DNA from: Lates calcarifer
Lineage: Eukaryota; Chordata; Actinopteri; Centropomidae
DNA length: 64,000 nucleotides
NCBI RefSeq assembly: GCF_001640805.2
Contig: NC_066848.1
Coordinates: 10,578,396-10,642,395 of the forward strand
Reading direction: 5' to 3'
Made by a program: the position numbers and the translations under genes. Positions 1 to 12,730 of the stretch are shown here, piece after piece. The notes below the pieces were generated by a model that saw only the letters and a list, made by a program, of their open reading frames with translations, was not told the DNA's origin and made no database searches. The first letter of the stretch is position 1, and every line of letters begins with the position of its first letter.

Positions 1-1102
1 ACATGGAAAATATAATACATTCCGATACAAATATTCTACCATAAAGTCTATTTTTATAATGACCAGTTTTGTTGACACTGTCATACAGGGGTCTATTCTA
101 TAAAATGTTTTAGCACTGAGGTGATTGTGGAGGTTTTGTACTGGACTAAATAATGCTGAGGTGTCATGAATGTAAATGGAAAGGACAACAACTTAGAAAC
201 ACCATAGTACAATGAACAACACACCTCCTGTATTGTCAGTGAATTAAGTCTATTTGTTTTATACTGAGGGCTTTGATAAGATCATTTTAATGATAGTGCT
301 TTCTCTAGTCTTAAAGAATTACACTAAGTTGATGGCTGTAATAGTTACAGTATGTTTTCATCTGAATGATAGGCAACCATTGTTAAGTGTAAGCATATTG
401 CTCAAGACTGTTCTGCTCCGGGAGTGGAGAAATGATTAGTCAGGTATTTAGGGGGGTTATGGGTATGATCACTTATCAAAACACCCATAGACTTTTACTC
501 ATCTATATAAACACCACAGGTATCCAGTGTTGAATCTCTCAGTATGTCTACAGGTAGACAGGCTACATTTAACTAAAGATCTGTAGTGTGTGCACTCACC
601 CTTTCCCTGTTTTGTCTCTGCGTCTGCGCCCATCTGTTGCTGTCTCCCTCTCCCTCTCTCTCTCTCCTCCAAGTTTCAGTCTCATCAGTCTCACTCATCC
701 TGTCCTGTTGATATCTGTGTCTTGTGTATCTTTCCTAATTTCCTGGTGCTCTCTGTCCTGTCTTCAAAAATCAAGATCAGATATTTGCAGAAGCTGTCAC
801 TAACATGGGTTACAGATAAGTGCAAACATCACTAAGATGGATGCTAATATGAGTTAGCTATGGAATTTTATGGAATCTAAAGCTCTGACTAAGTGATTAG
901 GCATATCCACTAAAACTATGCTGATTTCATTCATAAAAATGACACCTCTCTGCATTTAAGTGAACTGCAGCCTATGGAAGTAACCAACAGCCTCCACAGA
1001 GAAGCAGGAGTGTGTGTGTTCCTTTCAGATTTGGAAAAAACACATAATTTTCCAGTTGAAAACAGAAAACCTTATAAATATCATTCATAATATAGCATTT
1101 AC

Positions 1103-1343
1103 CTTCTCCCTACACACATCAGGGGCATGAAAGTGCTTTTTCCAGGCCAGAGAAAGTTGATGATCTAGGTTAGTGACTGACTGTTGGTCACCAAGTTTGG
1201 TTGTCAGCTGAATCACAGCCGTGCATACAGAAACCTCATTGTTTCCACTAAGAGACAGAAAACTCTGCTGTGCCTTGCTTGTCAAATGTACCCATTTGCT
1301 TGTTGATAGTCTGACATGCTTTGCTTTGGCAGTGAGGTTTTCT
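1103..1343 (-). CDS. Unidentified open exon, minus strand
   Basis: Read on the minus strand, this stretch is open for 80 codons and is bounded by a TTGCAG acceptor (before 1343) and an AAG/GTAAAT donor (after 1103), so it looks like an internal exon entered in phase 2 and left in phase 0. It holds short peptides such as SKWVHLTSKAQQSFLSLSG and LSLAWKKHFHAPDVC. I do not recognise the family. There is no in-frame ATG inside. It lies about 2.5 kb upstream of the minpp1 tandem and points away from it, so it would belong to a divergent neighbour whose remaining exons are outside the window or not seen. The evidence is only an open frame plus splice sites. Confidence 0.35.
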
Positions 1344-2604
1344 CTGCAACTAGGCTAGATGCAGCAGCGACAACAATACACCCCATTGACTTACTTTTAA
1401 CATTTTGCACCCTTCACACAGACTGCATTCACACTGTTTATGTCTGTGAAAAGCTGCTTTCTCACCAGTTCCTTTACACAGACATCCCCCTGTTTATTTC
1501 GATCACTGTTTCTGCTGGCTCATCTGTCTTTTACTGTGGCCTTTAGTGGATCTTGGGTTAGCTGCCATACACAGCATGTCTTGATAAGAGGGCAGGTGTG
1601 TGTTTTTTTCCAACGACACAACTGTTCAAACACATCTGTGATCAAGTTTCCCCCCTCCTCTTTTCCCAAAAAGGGGAAGGGACATGTCTGTAAGACTTTG
1701 TGGAAAACAGTGCTAAATCAGGTCAGCCGTTCCGCCTTGTTCGTATGGTGGATAAACGAAGCAAAACAGATCTCTAACGTGACCCTGCCAAGTTGAGAGA
1801 GACAAATGTTCGACTGTCGTTAAAACTGTAGGTTAATATTTACAGAGAAAATCCGCCCAGTATATTTCAGCCTGTTCACTACCACTGTAACGTTAGTAGG
1901 CACACCTGTGAGACAGCGATACATCAAAATCATGGCTGACACAGGTGGCATAACGTGCTAAAAAAACACTGTTCATCCACATTAAGGCCTCAGCAGCCGC
2001 TGTATAGTGTGGCTTAACAGCTTATAGTCTGAAAACCTAAAAATAGATAAGCAAGCTGACGTCTCAGTATTTAGCTAGCTAGCTTGCTAGCTGCAACACA
2101 GCCCACACTGTGCTCGTGTATTCTTAGGCGGTTATGGTTAACGGTTAGCTACATGACTGTGGATTTCAATGCTGCTAAATGTTTATTTGTCTATCTAAAC
2201 GAGATATTAACCAGCTGCTAAACCGACTTTAAATCACCGTGATTTGGGAGTAGCTTCTCCGCCCATCACGATGGATCAGGATTAACGATAACGGGAGATG
2301 TTTTGTCGTCAACTGATACAATGTTTCAACACAAGGCCAGTGAACAACGTTAGTTAGCTGGCGTTTGGCTGGAAAAATAACGTTAGGAAATGGTCCCTCA
2401 AATACAGTATGTAGCAGAGTAACGCGGACCAACTTGTGTTACAATACAGCTGTTAATCTGAGAGTTTGTATAACACATTAACTAACTGTTACCTTGCCGC
2501 GACTTGGAGTCACGGTGTTAACTAACCGAGCCCACACAGGGCTCAGCGGATGGCTAGGTCTTTTTCGTAAAAAACGATAGGAAAGATGTGTTAAATGTTA
2601 TTAC

Positions 2605-2760
2605 CTTCCTGTCGAAATATTGAAGAATTTCTTCTCTAATTGTGGTGGTTACCACCGCAATGTGGTAGCGATCGCTCTGTGAGTCTGTCCGGTGTTTTCA
2701 TGGGTAGGCGGTTTGTGAGTGGAGAAGTGGGGAGCTCCCCTTCATAAACGTCACCATGCT
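2605..2760 (-). promoter_or_regulatory. Possible minus-strand first exon and promoter region
   Basis: The local sequence is richer in CpG than its surroundings. On the minus strand it contains a good splice donor (GGAAG/GTAATA, exon end at 2605) with no clear coding frame from an ATG: the only ATG, near 2700, runs into a TAG before the donor. This fits a 5' untranslated first exon of a leftward gene, perhaps the one contributing the open exon at 1103-1343. The phases do not let the two be joined directly as coding sequence. Confidence 0.25.
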
Positions 2761-3824
2761 GCGTTCATGCGCCATCACAAATGTCGGCCAAGATGTAACT
2801 GTATGACTAAACGACGGAATAAGTGTAGGACAGGTCGCAGTAACACTCTCGATTTCCAAATAAAAATAACATCACAATAAATTTAATAAATTATTTAGCA
2901 AAAGAATGTGCGACAGGACAAGTTTTCACAATTTAACGTCTGAAATTGGAGCACCAGAGGAGCACTGAATGCAGCAACAGTGACAGCTACGCAGAAAATG
3001 CAGCGTTGGAGCAGCACAAGCTCTTACTCACTCATATGAAGCCATCTGTCGGTGAAGGCTTGGGCACGTCAAATATTTTAAAACTGTCACACTCCGATTT
3101 TGAAATATAACGCATTGAAATATATAGCACTAATGGTACAATTTAAAAGAAAGAGAGAAGGATAGATTACGGCAAAACAAATTCTCAAGGTATTGATTAT
3201 TTAGCTGATTCGATCAGAAAACTACCACGAAACTTTATCTTTGTTGAAAGTGCTTACCATTGTTCAGGAGGAGCAGAGATTATCCTTCTGGGGTGAAATT
3301 TTCTATCATTGTTACTTTGATCTGTAAGCAGTTGAAATGAAACCACTGGAGTTGTGATAAAAAGTATTTGTATATTAATGACAATGTTGTCAAACCAGGA
3401 AGCTTTGGTCAGAGTAACTGAGTAAACTCCACAGTGCCACTGCAAGAACACCATTAACCACATGATTTTTATTGAAGTGGAACTTTGTCACCAATTTTTC
3501 ATTGCAAACAATGAATCAAAATTTACAATACAACAAAGAGCCGGATGATGATCTATGAGGTAGCTTGAAATACCTGACAACACCTCAGTGAATGGTTTCA
3601 TTTTCTATTTTTGTTGTTTTAGTTTTTCTTTTGAGGTTGTCAGTCAGTGGCTATTGTGTAAGCACAAACCGCATTTACATGTTTGGAAATGCTGTCCTGG
3701 AAATTGGGGTAAACAAACTGGACTGGACTCTGCTCAGTCCTATTTTTGACACTGTCACACAGACATGTTAGGTTTGTAAAAGTTTTGTGGACAGCTGCTT
3801 GTTAAGAATCCTTTTGGGTGGATC

Positions 3825-6800
3825 ATGATGACTTTTCTTTGGAAATTCACAATCTCTCTTATTCCTTTATCATCTTGTGCTGTTTACGCATTTATGTGAC
3901 ACTTGAGGATGATCCAGAAATACCAGCCATCGTCAAATATTTCAACACAAAAGGGAGGTATGAGGAAGTGAATCCGTTCCTCATAGAGGACATACTTGCT
4001 GTGAACAGATCTATTTTACAATTTCCAGCTGCACAATGTCAAGAAATACATCTGACCGCAATAATAAGACATGGCACAAGATACCCGACAAGCAAAAACA
4101 TCAAGGAGATGCAGCAGCTCTACAACATCGTCCTGCATAATGCCTCAGGTGAAGAGAGCTGGCTGCGTGAAATCCAGACCCAGTGGACAATGTGGTACAC
4201 TGAGGACATGGATGGCCGACTCGTCCAGAAAGGTGTGAACGATCTGAAGCATCTGGCCGTCAGGCTGTCAAAGCTGTTCCCCTCACTGATTTCAGAAGAG
4301 AAACTTCGAGGTGGACTCATCCAGTTCATAACCAGCTCAAAGCACAGGTGTATCAACAGCACGTTGGCCTTTAAGTCAGGATTGACAGAAGCTGTGGGAT
4401 ATTAAAGGTATGATGACCATGATGATGATATTATTATTACTGTATGGATTAATTACTTAGACACATTTTCAGTATAATCTGTTCCCTTTTCTCCACCCAG
4501 ATCAGGAATTTGACCACACAGTGAATGATGCTCTGATGAGATTTTTTGACAAGTGCACCAGGTTTGTGCAGAAAGTCAATAACAACCCCTCAGCAGTGAT
4601 AGAGGTCGACAACTTCAAGCAGGGACCGGAGATGAGGAGGGTCCAGGAGAAGATCTCAAACCGTCTTAGAGTCCCATACAGCCTCATCACACACGGTCAT
4701 ATCTGCCGAAAGACTACCTTTTTAGCCTGTTGAGTGTGTTGTGTGCATGTTCCTACTGATTAAATTCCTATCAGCTAATGTACAGCACATCAAATTAAAT
4801 GTGAAAATTGTAAAGTAGTCAGTGTCAGAGAGGACAGCAAGCAAAAACATCCCACTGATAATATTTGACACTTAGTTCAATAGGCTTCAAAAAGGAACAA
4901 CAATTAAACAAGCAATGCCTACAGGTGCTTCAGTTTTAAAATTAAGATAAACTACTTTCTGAGAGACTGTAGTGGTTCTTGAAGCGGGACTATGTGCTCT
5001 CTTAAGTTCTAGTTTGAGAGGATGTCACTTTTATGGCATCTCTGATTTTAAATGGTTATAGCTCCTGTGTAACATCACCACTAAACATTTTATACCAACT
5101 TTTCTCCTGCAGATATGGCTGAAGCTGCATTTTACTTGTGTGCTTATGAATTTGCCATCAAGACGGTGCACTCCCCCTGGTGTCGACTCTTCGATGAGGT
5201 TGATGCACAGGTAAAGGAGCAACGCTTCTCTTAATTAAACAAAGTTTCTAATTTTAAACTTATTGCACATGGCCTAGAAATATTTGTGGGTTGCAAAGGT
5301 GATCTGCTTGTTTCAAGCTCTTTTATTAATGCAGTTATTTATCACAGGGATCCAACCACCATTCATTTATTATTTACACCTGCATTAGACATTACTGAAA
5401 CAGCCCTAAATTTCAAAATACAAAAATGCCTACACTCTGCACCTTTGGCAGCAAATTTGTGCTCCATTCCACTGTCACAAGTTAATTTATTTATAGAGCT
5501 CTTTATCACCAAATGCAGTAGAGGATGTTTTCCTACATAAGCAAACATTGTTTGGATTTATCACAAGCAAATCCCAGAGGACTTTACAAAGGGAAAAAGA
5601 AACACAGAAACGGGGTAAAGAGAAGCAGCACATCTATCATTCACAGGGTTAGTATAAGGGTTATATTTAGGTTTAGGTTTGGCCATAAGGTTACAACACA
5701 ATGGCACTTGAGTGAACCAGAGAGGCACTTCATCTGACCAGATGGGCATTTGGGTCCAACCAGGGGCACAGGAAAGTGCAGAAACTAAACCAGCTACTGA
5801 ACTCAACACAACAGGACAAAGCAAACAAATAGCCCTAAATCATCTAGATCCTATTGCCTGTTCCTAAGGAAGGAAAAGGGCATTATTCACATAAGAAATA
5901 GTGTTTAATGTTTTGTGTCTTGTGTTACAGGGTGACCTAAAACTCAGGCCGCCTGAAATTTAAACCTCACATCATACGACATTAGCATGTTGCTATGAAT
6001 TGTGTAAAGCCCACCAACATACAGGCTACCTTTTAACTATCTGTACCAACAGGTTATGGAGTATGCAAGTGACCTGAGGGAATTCTGGAAAAGAGGCTAT
6101 GGTCATGATATTAACAGAAAGGCAAGCTGCATTCTCTTTCACGATGTGTTTAGCCGATTACACAAGGCTGCCAGCGAGAACAAGTAAGTGATCCTTAAAA
6201 GACTGCAGTCTGTACAGATATAGGTTATACTAGCTTAAGACGTTGATGAAAACTTTCAGTGCGATAGATTAAATAATTACCAGTATCATTAGCTTTATGT
6301 GCTTGCCTCTACATTTAAATTTGTGCACTATACCTTAGTTGTGAGTATGGAATTTTAAAATGTATCCTTACGCACATACACATTGAAAAATGGTGTGGTG
6401 ATTTTATTTACACTTATTTGCATTACACTATGTTAAATTCTGAAACCCCATTTGTACTGTACATGTCAGATCTGGCCAGCAGGTGACCAAACCCGTGACA
6501 GCCCAGGTCGGTCATGCAGACACCCTCCTGCCACTGCTTACCCTGCTGGGCTTCTTCAAGGATAGCCAAGCCTTGAATTCCACCAACTACGCCGCACAGA
6601 CCAACCGAACCTTCCGAACCAGCCACATGTTGCCCTATGCAGCTAATTTAATCCTGGTGCTGTACGACTGTGGGGGAGGCGACCTGAGACTGCAGCCGCT
6701 GCTCAACGAGAAGCCTGTGACTTTCCCAGGTTTAGGTGACCAGCAGGTCCTCCATGCCGCTCTATCAAAACGTCAGAGAGCACTATCGGGGAACTGCTCC

Positions 6801-6866
6801 AAGGTTGTGACTTTGAGAATGAGTGTCAGCTGTTCAAGCATCCTGAAGAGGTTTAGGCAGACATAA
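3825..6866 (+). pseudogene. minpp1: minpp1 tandem copy, frameshifted
   Basis: All five exons of the neighbouring intact minpp1 have counterparts here: about 3825-4407, 4501-4695, 5113-5210, 6053-6183 and 6470-6868. Exons 2 to 4 match in length (195, 98 and 131 nt) and are open. The histidine phosphatase signature RHGTRYP is present in exon 1. Four lesions break the frame. The signal-peptide ATG (3825 or 3828) runs to a TGA at 3897 and is out of frame with the mature region. A one-base gain near 4388-4397 creates TAA at 4403-4405, two bases before the donor. Extra bases at 6748 and about 6791 scramble the last 40 codons. The catalytic HAE tripeptide reads HAD (6513-6521), and the intron 2 donor has decayed from GTCAGT to GTCATA. 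Probably a recent pseudogene; sequencing or assembly error could explain single indels but hardly all of them. A polyadenylation signal is at 7001-7006. Confidence 0.85.
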
Positions 6867-6868
6867 TG

Positions 6869-7832
6869 GATTTTATTCTCTTGCATTTGAAAAATGGTAT
6901 GAACAACATGCTCCAACCGTGAAAATGTCACTGACTGAATAAGCAGTTTTCGTTCTTAAATCAGTGGTTTACAATATCTTTATAGCTTGTGACCCTTCAT
7001 AATAAAGCAGTGTCTAGCTTGGGCACCCCCACTTGGGCACTGTACTCTAAAGCTGATTGATTATTAGTTTATTAACCAGCTGGTTGAAAATTAACTGGTA
7101 AGATTTTCCTATTTGATCTATTGTTCTGTTATATTTTTGAGCATAAATGGCAACATTCACTAGCTCCCAGCTTCTCAAATTTGAACATTTGCCTGTTTTA
7201 TAGTTTTTCAAGAGAATAAACTCAACATTGCTGGGCTTTTGATAGCTGGGCAGACTAAAAAGAGAAAGTTGAATATGTTAATTTGGGCTTCAGAGATTAA
7301 TGATTTACTAACTGAACGATCAGCTATCAAAGAAAATAACTGTCAGATGTACTCATAATGAAAAATTGTTGGCTGCAACCTTACAGAGTTCCTACGATGA
7401 AATGGTTTCTGTAGTATATAGTTTTAGTTATAGTTTTCTGTGTGTTATTTACTTGTCAGACCGGAAAAAAAAATTACGCAATCAGATAAAAAAAACACCC
7501 TTACAACAGGCCAGATCAGTTTGTCGACAAAAAATGCTATGGAGTAAACCTGAGGCTTCTGGGGGCCCTGGGCAGTTTCCCACTTTGGTAATCCAGCCTT
7601 GGTCAATGTCCAAAGTCCATTATAGCCTATTATGTCAGCCTATAGTAGGTCTAAGTTTTCAGGACGGGCTTATTTTGCTGCTAAAACCCCTGGTGACAGC
7701 TCTCTCTGTATCGGGTTGGTTGGACTGGACAGTGCCACGTGGACGACGTCACTCGGTTTTGGGTCTGAACTCTGGTAGGTGGGGGTAACGGGGGTGCACA
7801 CGGCCATACATAACAAGCTATTTGGCTGCATC
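6869..7832. other. Spacer between the two minpp1 copies
   Basis: The homology between the two minpp1 copies stops abruptly just past the stop codon (after the shared ataatggat). The spacer then carries the 3' end of the upstream copy, an inverted-repeat interspersed element (about 7050-7380) and the presumed promoter of the intact copy. The long open frame at 7366-7788 overlaps that element, resembles nothing I know and has no coding character, so I do not call it. Confidence 0.5.
7050..7380. repeat. Teleost inverted-repeat interspersed element (MITE-like)
   Basis: AT-rich element with poorly conserved inverted ends built on gattattag at the left and ggctgcaacc at the right. The same design (gctgcaacta..cgatta at one end, its reverse complement at the other) recurs at about 20487-20838, 27363-27702, 62017-62180 and 62264-62438. 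This is the familiar teleost ggctgcaacta repeat, a non-autonomous DNA-element-like family. Confidence 0.5.
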
Positions 7833-10800
7833 ATGCCGATCATATTATGGAAAATCGTTGCTCTTCATCTCACGACCATAACTACCTTCTCATACTGTTT
7901 TCGTAACGATGTGACTTCCGACGATAATCTACAAATACCAGCGATCGCTAAATATTTCAGCACAAAAGGGAGGTATGAGGAAGTGAACCCGTACCTCATA
8001 GAGGACATACTCGCTGTAAACAGATCGATTTTACAGCCCCCGTCTGCGCAATGTCGCGAAATCCATCTGACTGCAATAATAAGACACGGCACAAGATACC
8101 CGACGACCAAAAACGTCAAGAAGATGCTGAAGCTTTACGACCTCGTCAAGACCAGCGCCTCCGGCAAACAGAACTGGCTGCACGAAATCCAGACCCAGTG
8201 GACGATGTGGTACACTGAGGACATGGATGGCCGACTCGTCCAGAAAGGAGTGAGTGATCACAAGCATCTGGCCGTCAGGCTGTCAAAGCTGTTCCCCTCA
8301 CTGATTTCAGAGCAGAAGCTTCGAAGTGGACTCATCCAGTTCATAACCAGCTCAAAGCACAGGTGTATCAACAGCACAATATCCTTTAAGGCAGGACTGA
8401 CAGAGTTATGGGATATTAAAGGTATGATGACCATGATGATTGTAGCATCACTGTTTACCACTTAGATGCATTTGCAGTAACCTGTTGCCTCCTCTTCACC
8501 CAGATCAGGAGTTTGACCACGCAGTGAACGATGCCCTGATGAGGTTTTTCGACAAGTGCACCAGGTTTGTGCAGGAAGTTGATAACAACCCCTCAGCTTT
8601 GACAGAAGTGGACAAGTTCAAGCAGGGACCAGAGATGAAGAGGGTCCAGGAGAAGATCGCAGACCGTCTTAGAGTCCCATACAATACCATCACAGATGGT
8701 CAGTGGAGGAAGAATTCAGATCCTTTATTTAAGTAAAATAACACAACATCGTCAAACACTTGATTTCAAGTGAGAAACCTATAATCAAATCCTCTGTTAA
8801 GTAAATGCACACACATATTTTCAGCCTTTAGTACTCACAAAGAAATAATATCTCTGTGAGTGTGTTACATATGGCCAGATTACCCTGCTAAGGGGCTCTG
8901 GGTAAACATGGGCCCCTGGTTCTTTCAAGCTCCAGTCAAGTACAGTGCACACAGCACACTATACTTTTGATGAGAGCTTCATTATATACCCACCAGTACT
9001 TCTGTACTGATATATTACCTGCCCACAGGTTTTCTGTATGTTCATAGGTTTATGGTAATTTGACAAACACAACTTTATGTGAGCAGAATACAAACAAAAT
9101 TAACTTTAAAAAAATAAAATTATAAAGGTGGTTGAACTAGATTTTGACACGGTGCCTCCATACAAAACAGGGCCACTAAATTCACTTTACACACACATTC
9201 ACACACTTAAATCCTTAAAAATTTGGTACTGAGAATAGGCAAAATATAAAGTTAGTGAGTCTTTGAGTTTAGTTAGACATCTTGAGTTTATACAGTCTTT
9301 CTTACCTATAGGAGAATCTTCTTAAAAGCTGCCCTATTAAAATCCATTCATCATTTATTATTGAAAACTTTATCCTCCCTTAATATTAATAATATATAAT
9401 AGTATCTTTGATTTTCAACAAATTTCACATTTGTGCATAATCAGCTGACCTGCTGTGTACTTACTAAAAGACTCCCAAGGTTACACTCACATAATTACTG
9501 ACATAATTAATTTAAAGTGTACCAAGTGAGTACTGCCTATATTTTTTTAAATAATTAGAACCAAATTGTATCATCCTCTCTGGGAACCTCACAATGAATT
9601 TACAGTGACATATAAATTCCTTTCTAGGAAATCATAGAAAATGAAGGGACCTGTAAAATAAAGCATTAGCAATACAATTTATTCTGTAATATGCAGAACA
9701 TCACATTGGTCATATTTCACAGTGAGTATCTGTACAGTAGATGGAGCTGTTTTCTAATTTGAAAATATCAAAGCCCCTGCACCAAGTTAGTAATTCATTG
9801 AACTTTAGCAGTAATTATACCATGTGGTGTTTAGGTCTTAGAATAAACTGGGTAGTTTCCCAGTGCTTTAGTGTCTTTCTTTTAAAGGCTGCCTGGGCTT
9901 TTTGGTTTCACTACTTACTAACATTTTATTGCAACCTTTCTCCTATAGACATGGCTGAGGCTGCCTTTTATTTGTGTGCCTATGAGTTTGCCATAAAGAC
10001 CGTGAACTCCCCCTGGTGTCAGCTCTTCGATGAGGTCGATGCTCAGGTACGGGCCTCAGCTATTTAAATATTGTATATTTAATGTCGCAGTGTCATTAAA
10101 CATCTGTTAATTCAGCTTTGACAACATGCAAGCAAGGCTCCATCATGAGGGTTAGAGGATGAGTTTTTAGGTCAGTGACCTGAACTGCTTGTTTTCAGTT
10201 AATTCACTGTTAATCATTTATTATCAACATGGCCAAATAAGATGGTTTTCAGCAATGGAAGACACTTTGCCAAAACTGAATTTGTGTTTTCTTGTTTCTA
10301 AGATTGTGCATGTTAATTTATTTAGAGGCCTTGTGTGATGACAATGTATACAAGGATTTGCTAAAACTTCATTCAAATTTATCAAGTCTGCAAGAAGCAG
10401 AACATCTATTTAGGAACAGAAAAGAGAATTAACAAGATTTAAGGAGGGAAAAACTAAATTAAGCAAGTTGTGTCAGAAGTACCCGGCACCATCATTCTTA
10501 AACCCCAAAATCATGCGAGGAGCAATGTCATTACAGGCACATCTTAGTGCAGCAGAATCTTTAATTTGTTTAATCTTATGTATATTCAAAAACCTGAATA
10601 TTAAAAGTCAAAGCTGGACAGGGGGCTGCTGTTCAACTTAAGGTAGAGGCTCTATATAGTATCACATGTGTTGCATTACTAAGTTAGCCAAAGACTCCTG
10701 CTTTACCTAGGATAGGTTTTAGAAATAAGTAATGTACTCGATAAGTCATTCTATGCTTTACACCAGTATTCATTCACTGAGAAACTGCTCAGTACAATCC

Positions 10801-12730
10801 ACGTCACAAAGAGTGTTTTGTGTCTTGTGTTACAATCTGACCTGACACTCAAGTGTCCTGAAATGTTACCTTGCCTGAGGAAAGACTGACAGATTTCTAT
10901 CTTTTCTTTAGTCCTGACAAAGCCCACTACACATCCACACTAGCAATTATTTGTACTATCTGGTTCAACAGGTTATGGAGTATGCAAATGACCTGAAACA
11001 ATTCTGGAAAAGAGCCTATGGTTACGATATTAACAGTAAGTCAAGCTGCATTCTCTTCCATGATGTCTTCAGTCGTCTGGACAAAGCAGCCAACGAAAAG
11101 ACGTGAGTAAAGCTTTAAATGTTCTTGGGAACATAAAAAAGAAAATTCAAAAATGTGTTACTTCTCCCTTGAAAAGACCAAAACCTGCAATGTATTAGTG
11201 CATCTCAAACATCCTTACCCTGTCTCTGGCTCTCAGGCCAGGTCGTTCCCTCAAAAGATATAAAACGTTTGCTGGGGACTGATTTCAACAGTGGATTAAT
11301 GTACATTTGTGCAACAGTGAGAATTTACAGTAGTAGGAAGATGTATATTTGATAGACTCAAAATAAACTACAGTTCCCATGTTAATCACAATGAAGAAAC
11401 ATGTCAACACAACTTTGTTTTTGGACAGCATATACAAACACTTGATAGTAAGATCAATTTATTGTTGCTTTTCATCTTTTCATGGGATTTGTTGACAATA
11501 AATATAACAGTATACCAGTCATGTCCAACTCTGTGAGGATGTGCTGTTTTTCTCGACTTTTTGTAGGACAAAATTAGACACGTGTAATGAACATTTTTTT
11601 AATATTGTCTGACATTTCCTATGTGTTTTCACCTATAGTTATTTATTTTTAGGCTTGGCAAAATAAGACCACAATGTCTCCTCCCTAACTACAGGCAATT
11701 TACACTGTCAGTTTAAGTAGGCCGTAGAAAAGATGACAGTTCTCTGCTTCAGTCGGACATCAGTATGAACCACTCCTAAATTTGTCTGCACTCTGACACC
11801 ACTGGACTGTTACCCAGTTACTTAAATGAATGTTAACACTTTAAATTGCCCGATTGCTTTGTATTTTCAACTCAGTTATGTTTCCTCCCTAAACTACTGA
11901 CTGAATAAATTATGAATACATATGAGAATATGTATGAGGAGAGAAATTGAAGTTTCATGTGATATCTATGAGGGCTGAAATGACATTTGTATTCAAATGT
12001 CTTGTTTTGTCCAAAGATGTTTAATTTTCTATGATAAAAAAGGCACATCCTTACATTTAAGAGGCTGAAGGCAGAGATTGTTTGGTATTTTATAAACATC
12101 TCTAACAATTAGTCATTAACAAAGTTATTGATAATCTGCTTAAAGGTGATCAGCAAATTAATTCATCAAGTAATTACAACAGTGCTAATATCTATGATGC
12201 CTAGTTATAGGTTAATAGTTGTCCATGAGGTTTCAGACTGAATTTATTCTTGTGTAGATGTTTTCCAGACAGTATCTGCAGTGACAACAGAGCTGTCTCT
12301 TTCTGTGTTACCTGTGAGACTGATGCAATAAATGCTTTATGTCAGATCTGGCCAGCAGGTGACTGAAGCTGTGACAGTCCAGGTCGGTCATGCAGAGACC
12401 CTCCTGCCACTGCTTACCCTGCTGGGCTTCTTCAAGGATACCCAAGCCTTGAATTCCACCAACTACGCCGCACAGACCAACCGAACCTTCCGAACCAGCC
12501 ACATGTTGCCCTATGCAGCTAATTTAATCCTGGTGCTGTACGACTGTGGGGGAGGCGACCTGAGACTGCAGCCGCTGCTCAACGAGAAGCCTGTGACTTT
12601 CCCAGGTTTAGGTGACCAGCAGGCCTCCATGCCGCTCTATCAAAACGTCAGAGAGCACTATCGGGAACTGCTCCAAGGTTGTGACTTTGAGAATGAGTGT
12701 CAGCTGTTCAAGCATCCTGAAGAGGTTTAG
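7833..12730 (+). CDS. minpp1: Multiple inositol polyphosphate phosphatase 1
   Basis: Histidine acid phosphatase that removes phosphates from inositol polyphosphates such as InsP6 and InsP5 in the secretory pathway. Coding exons: 7833-8421, 8504-8698, 9949-10046, 10972-11102 and 12346-12730; phases fit and give 465 aa (human about 487). The start at 7833 opens a hydrophobic signal peptide ([13 protein letters not shown]). RHGTRYP in exon 1 is the phosphate-binding catalytic motif, and GHAETL in exon 5 (12386-12403) contains the HAE proton-donor tripeptide. Several N-glycosylation sequons (NRS, NST, NRT) suit a secretory protein. Human MINPP1 ends in an SDEL ER-retention signal; this one ends HPEEV, so retention may differ. 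The second intron is small (82 bp) and the intron 2 donor is GTCAGT. A broken tandem copy lies just upstream in the same orientation. Family assignment is firm. Confidence 0.95.

Noticed and set aside
600..760. Minus-strand open stretch rich in Arg and Glu ending at a GTGAGT donor
   Set aside because: The sequence is a CT-rich simple repeat on the plus strand and no acceptable acceptor precedes it, so the open frame is composition-driven.
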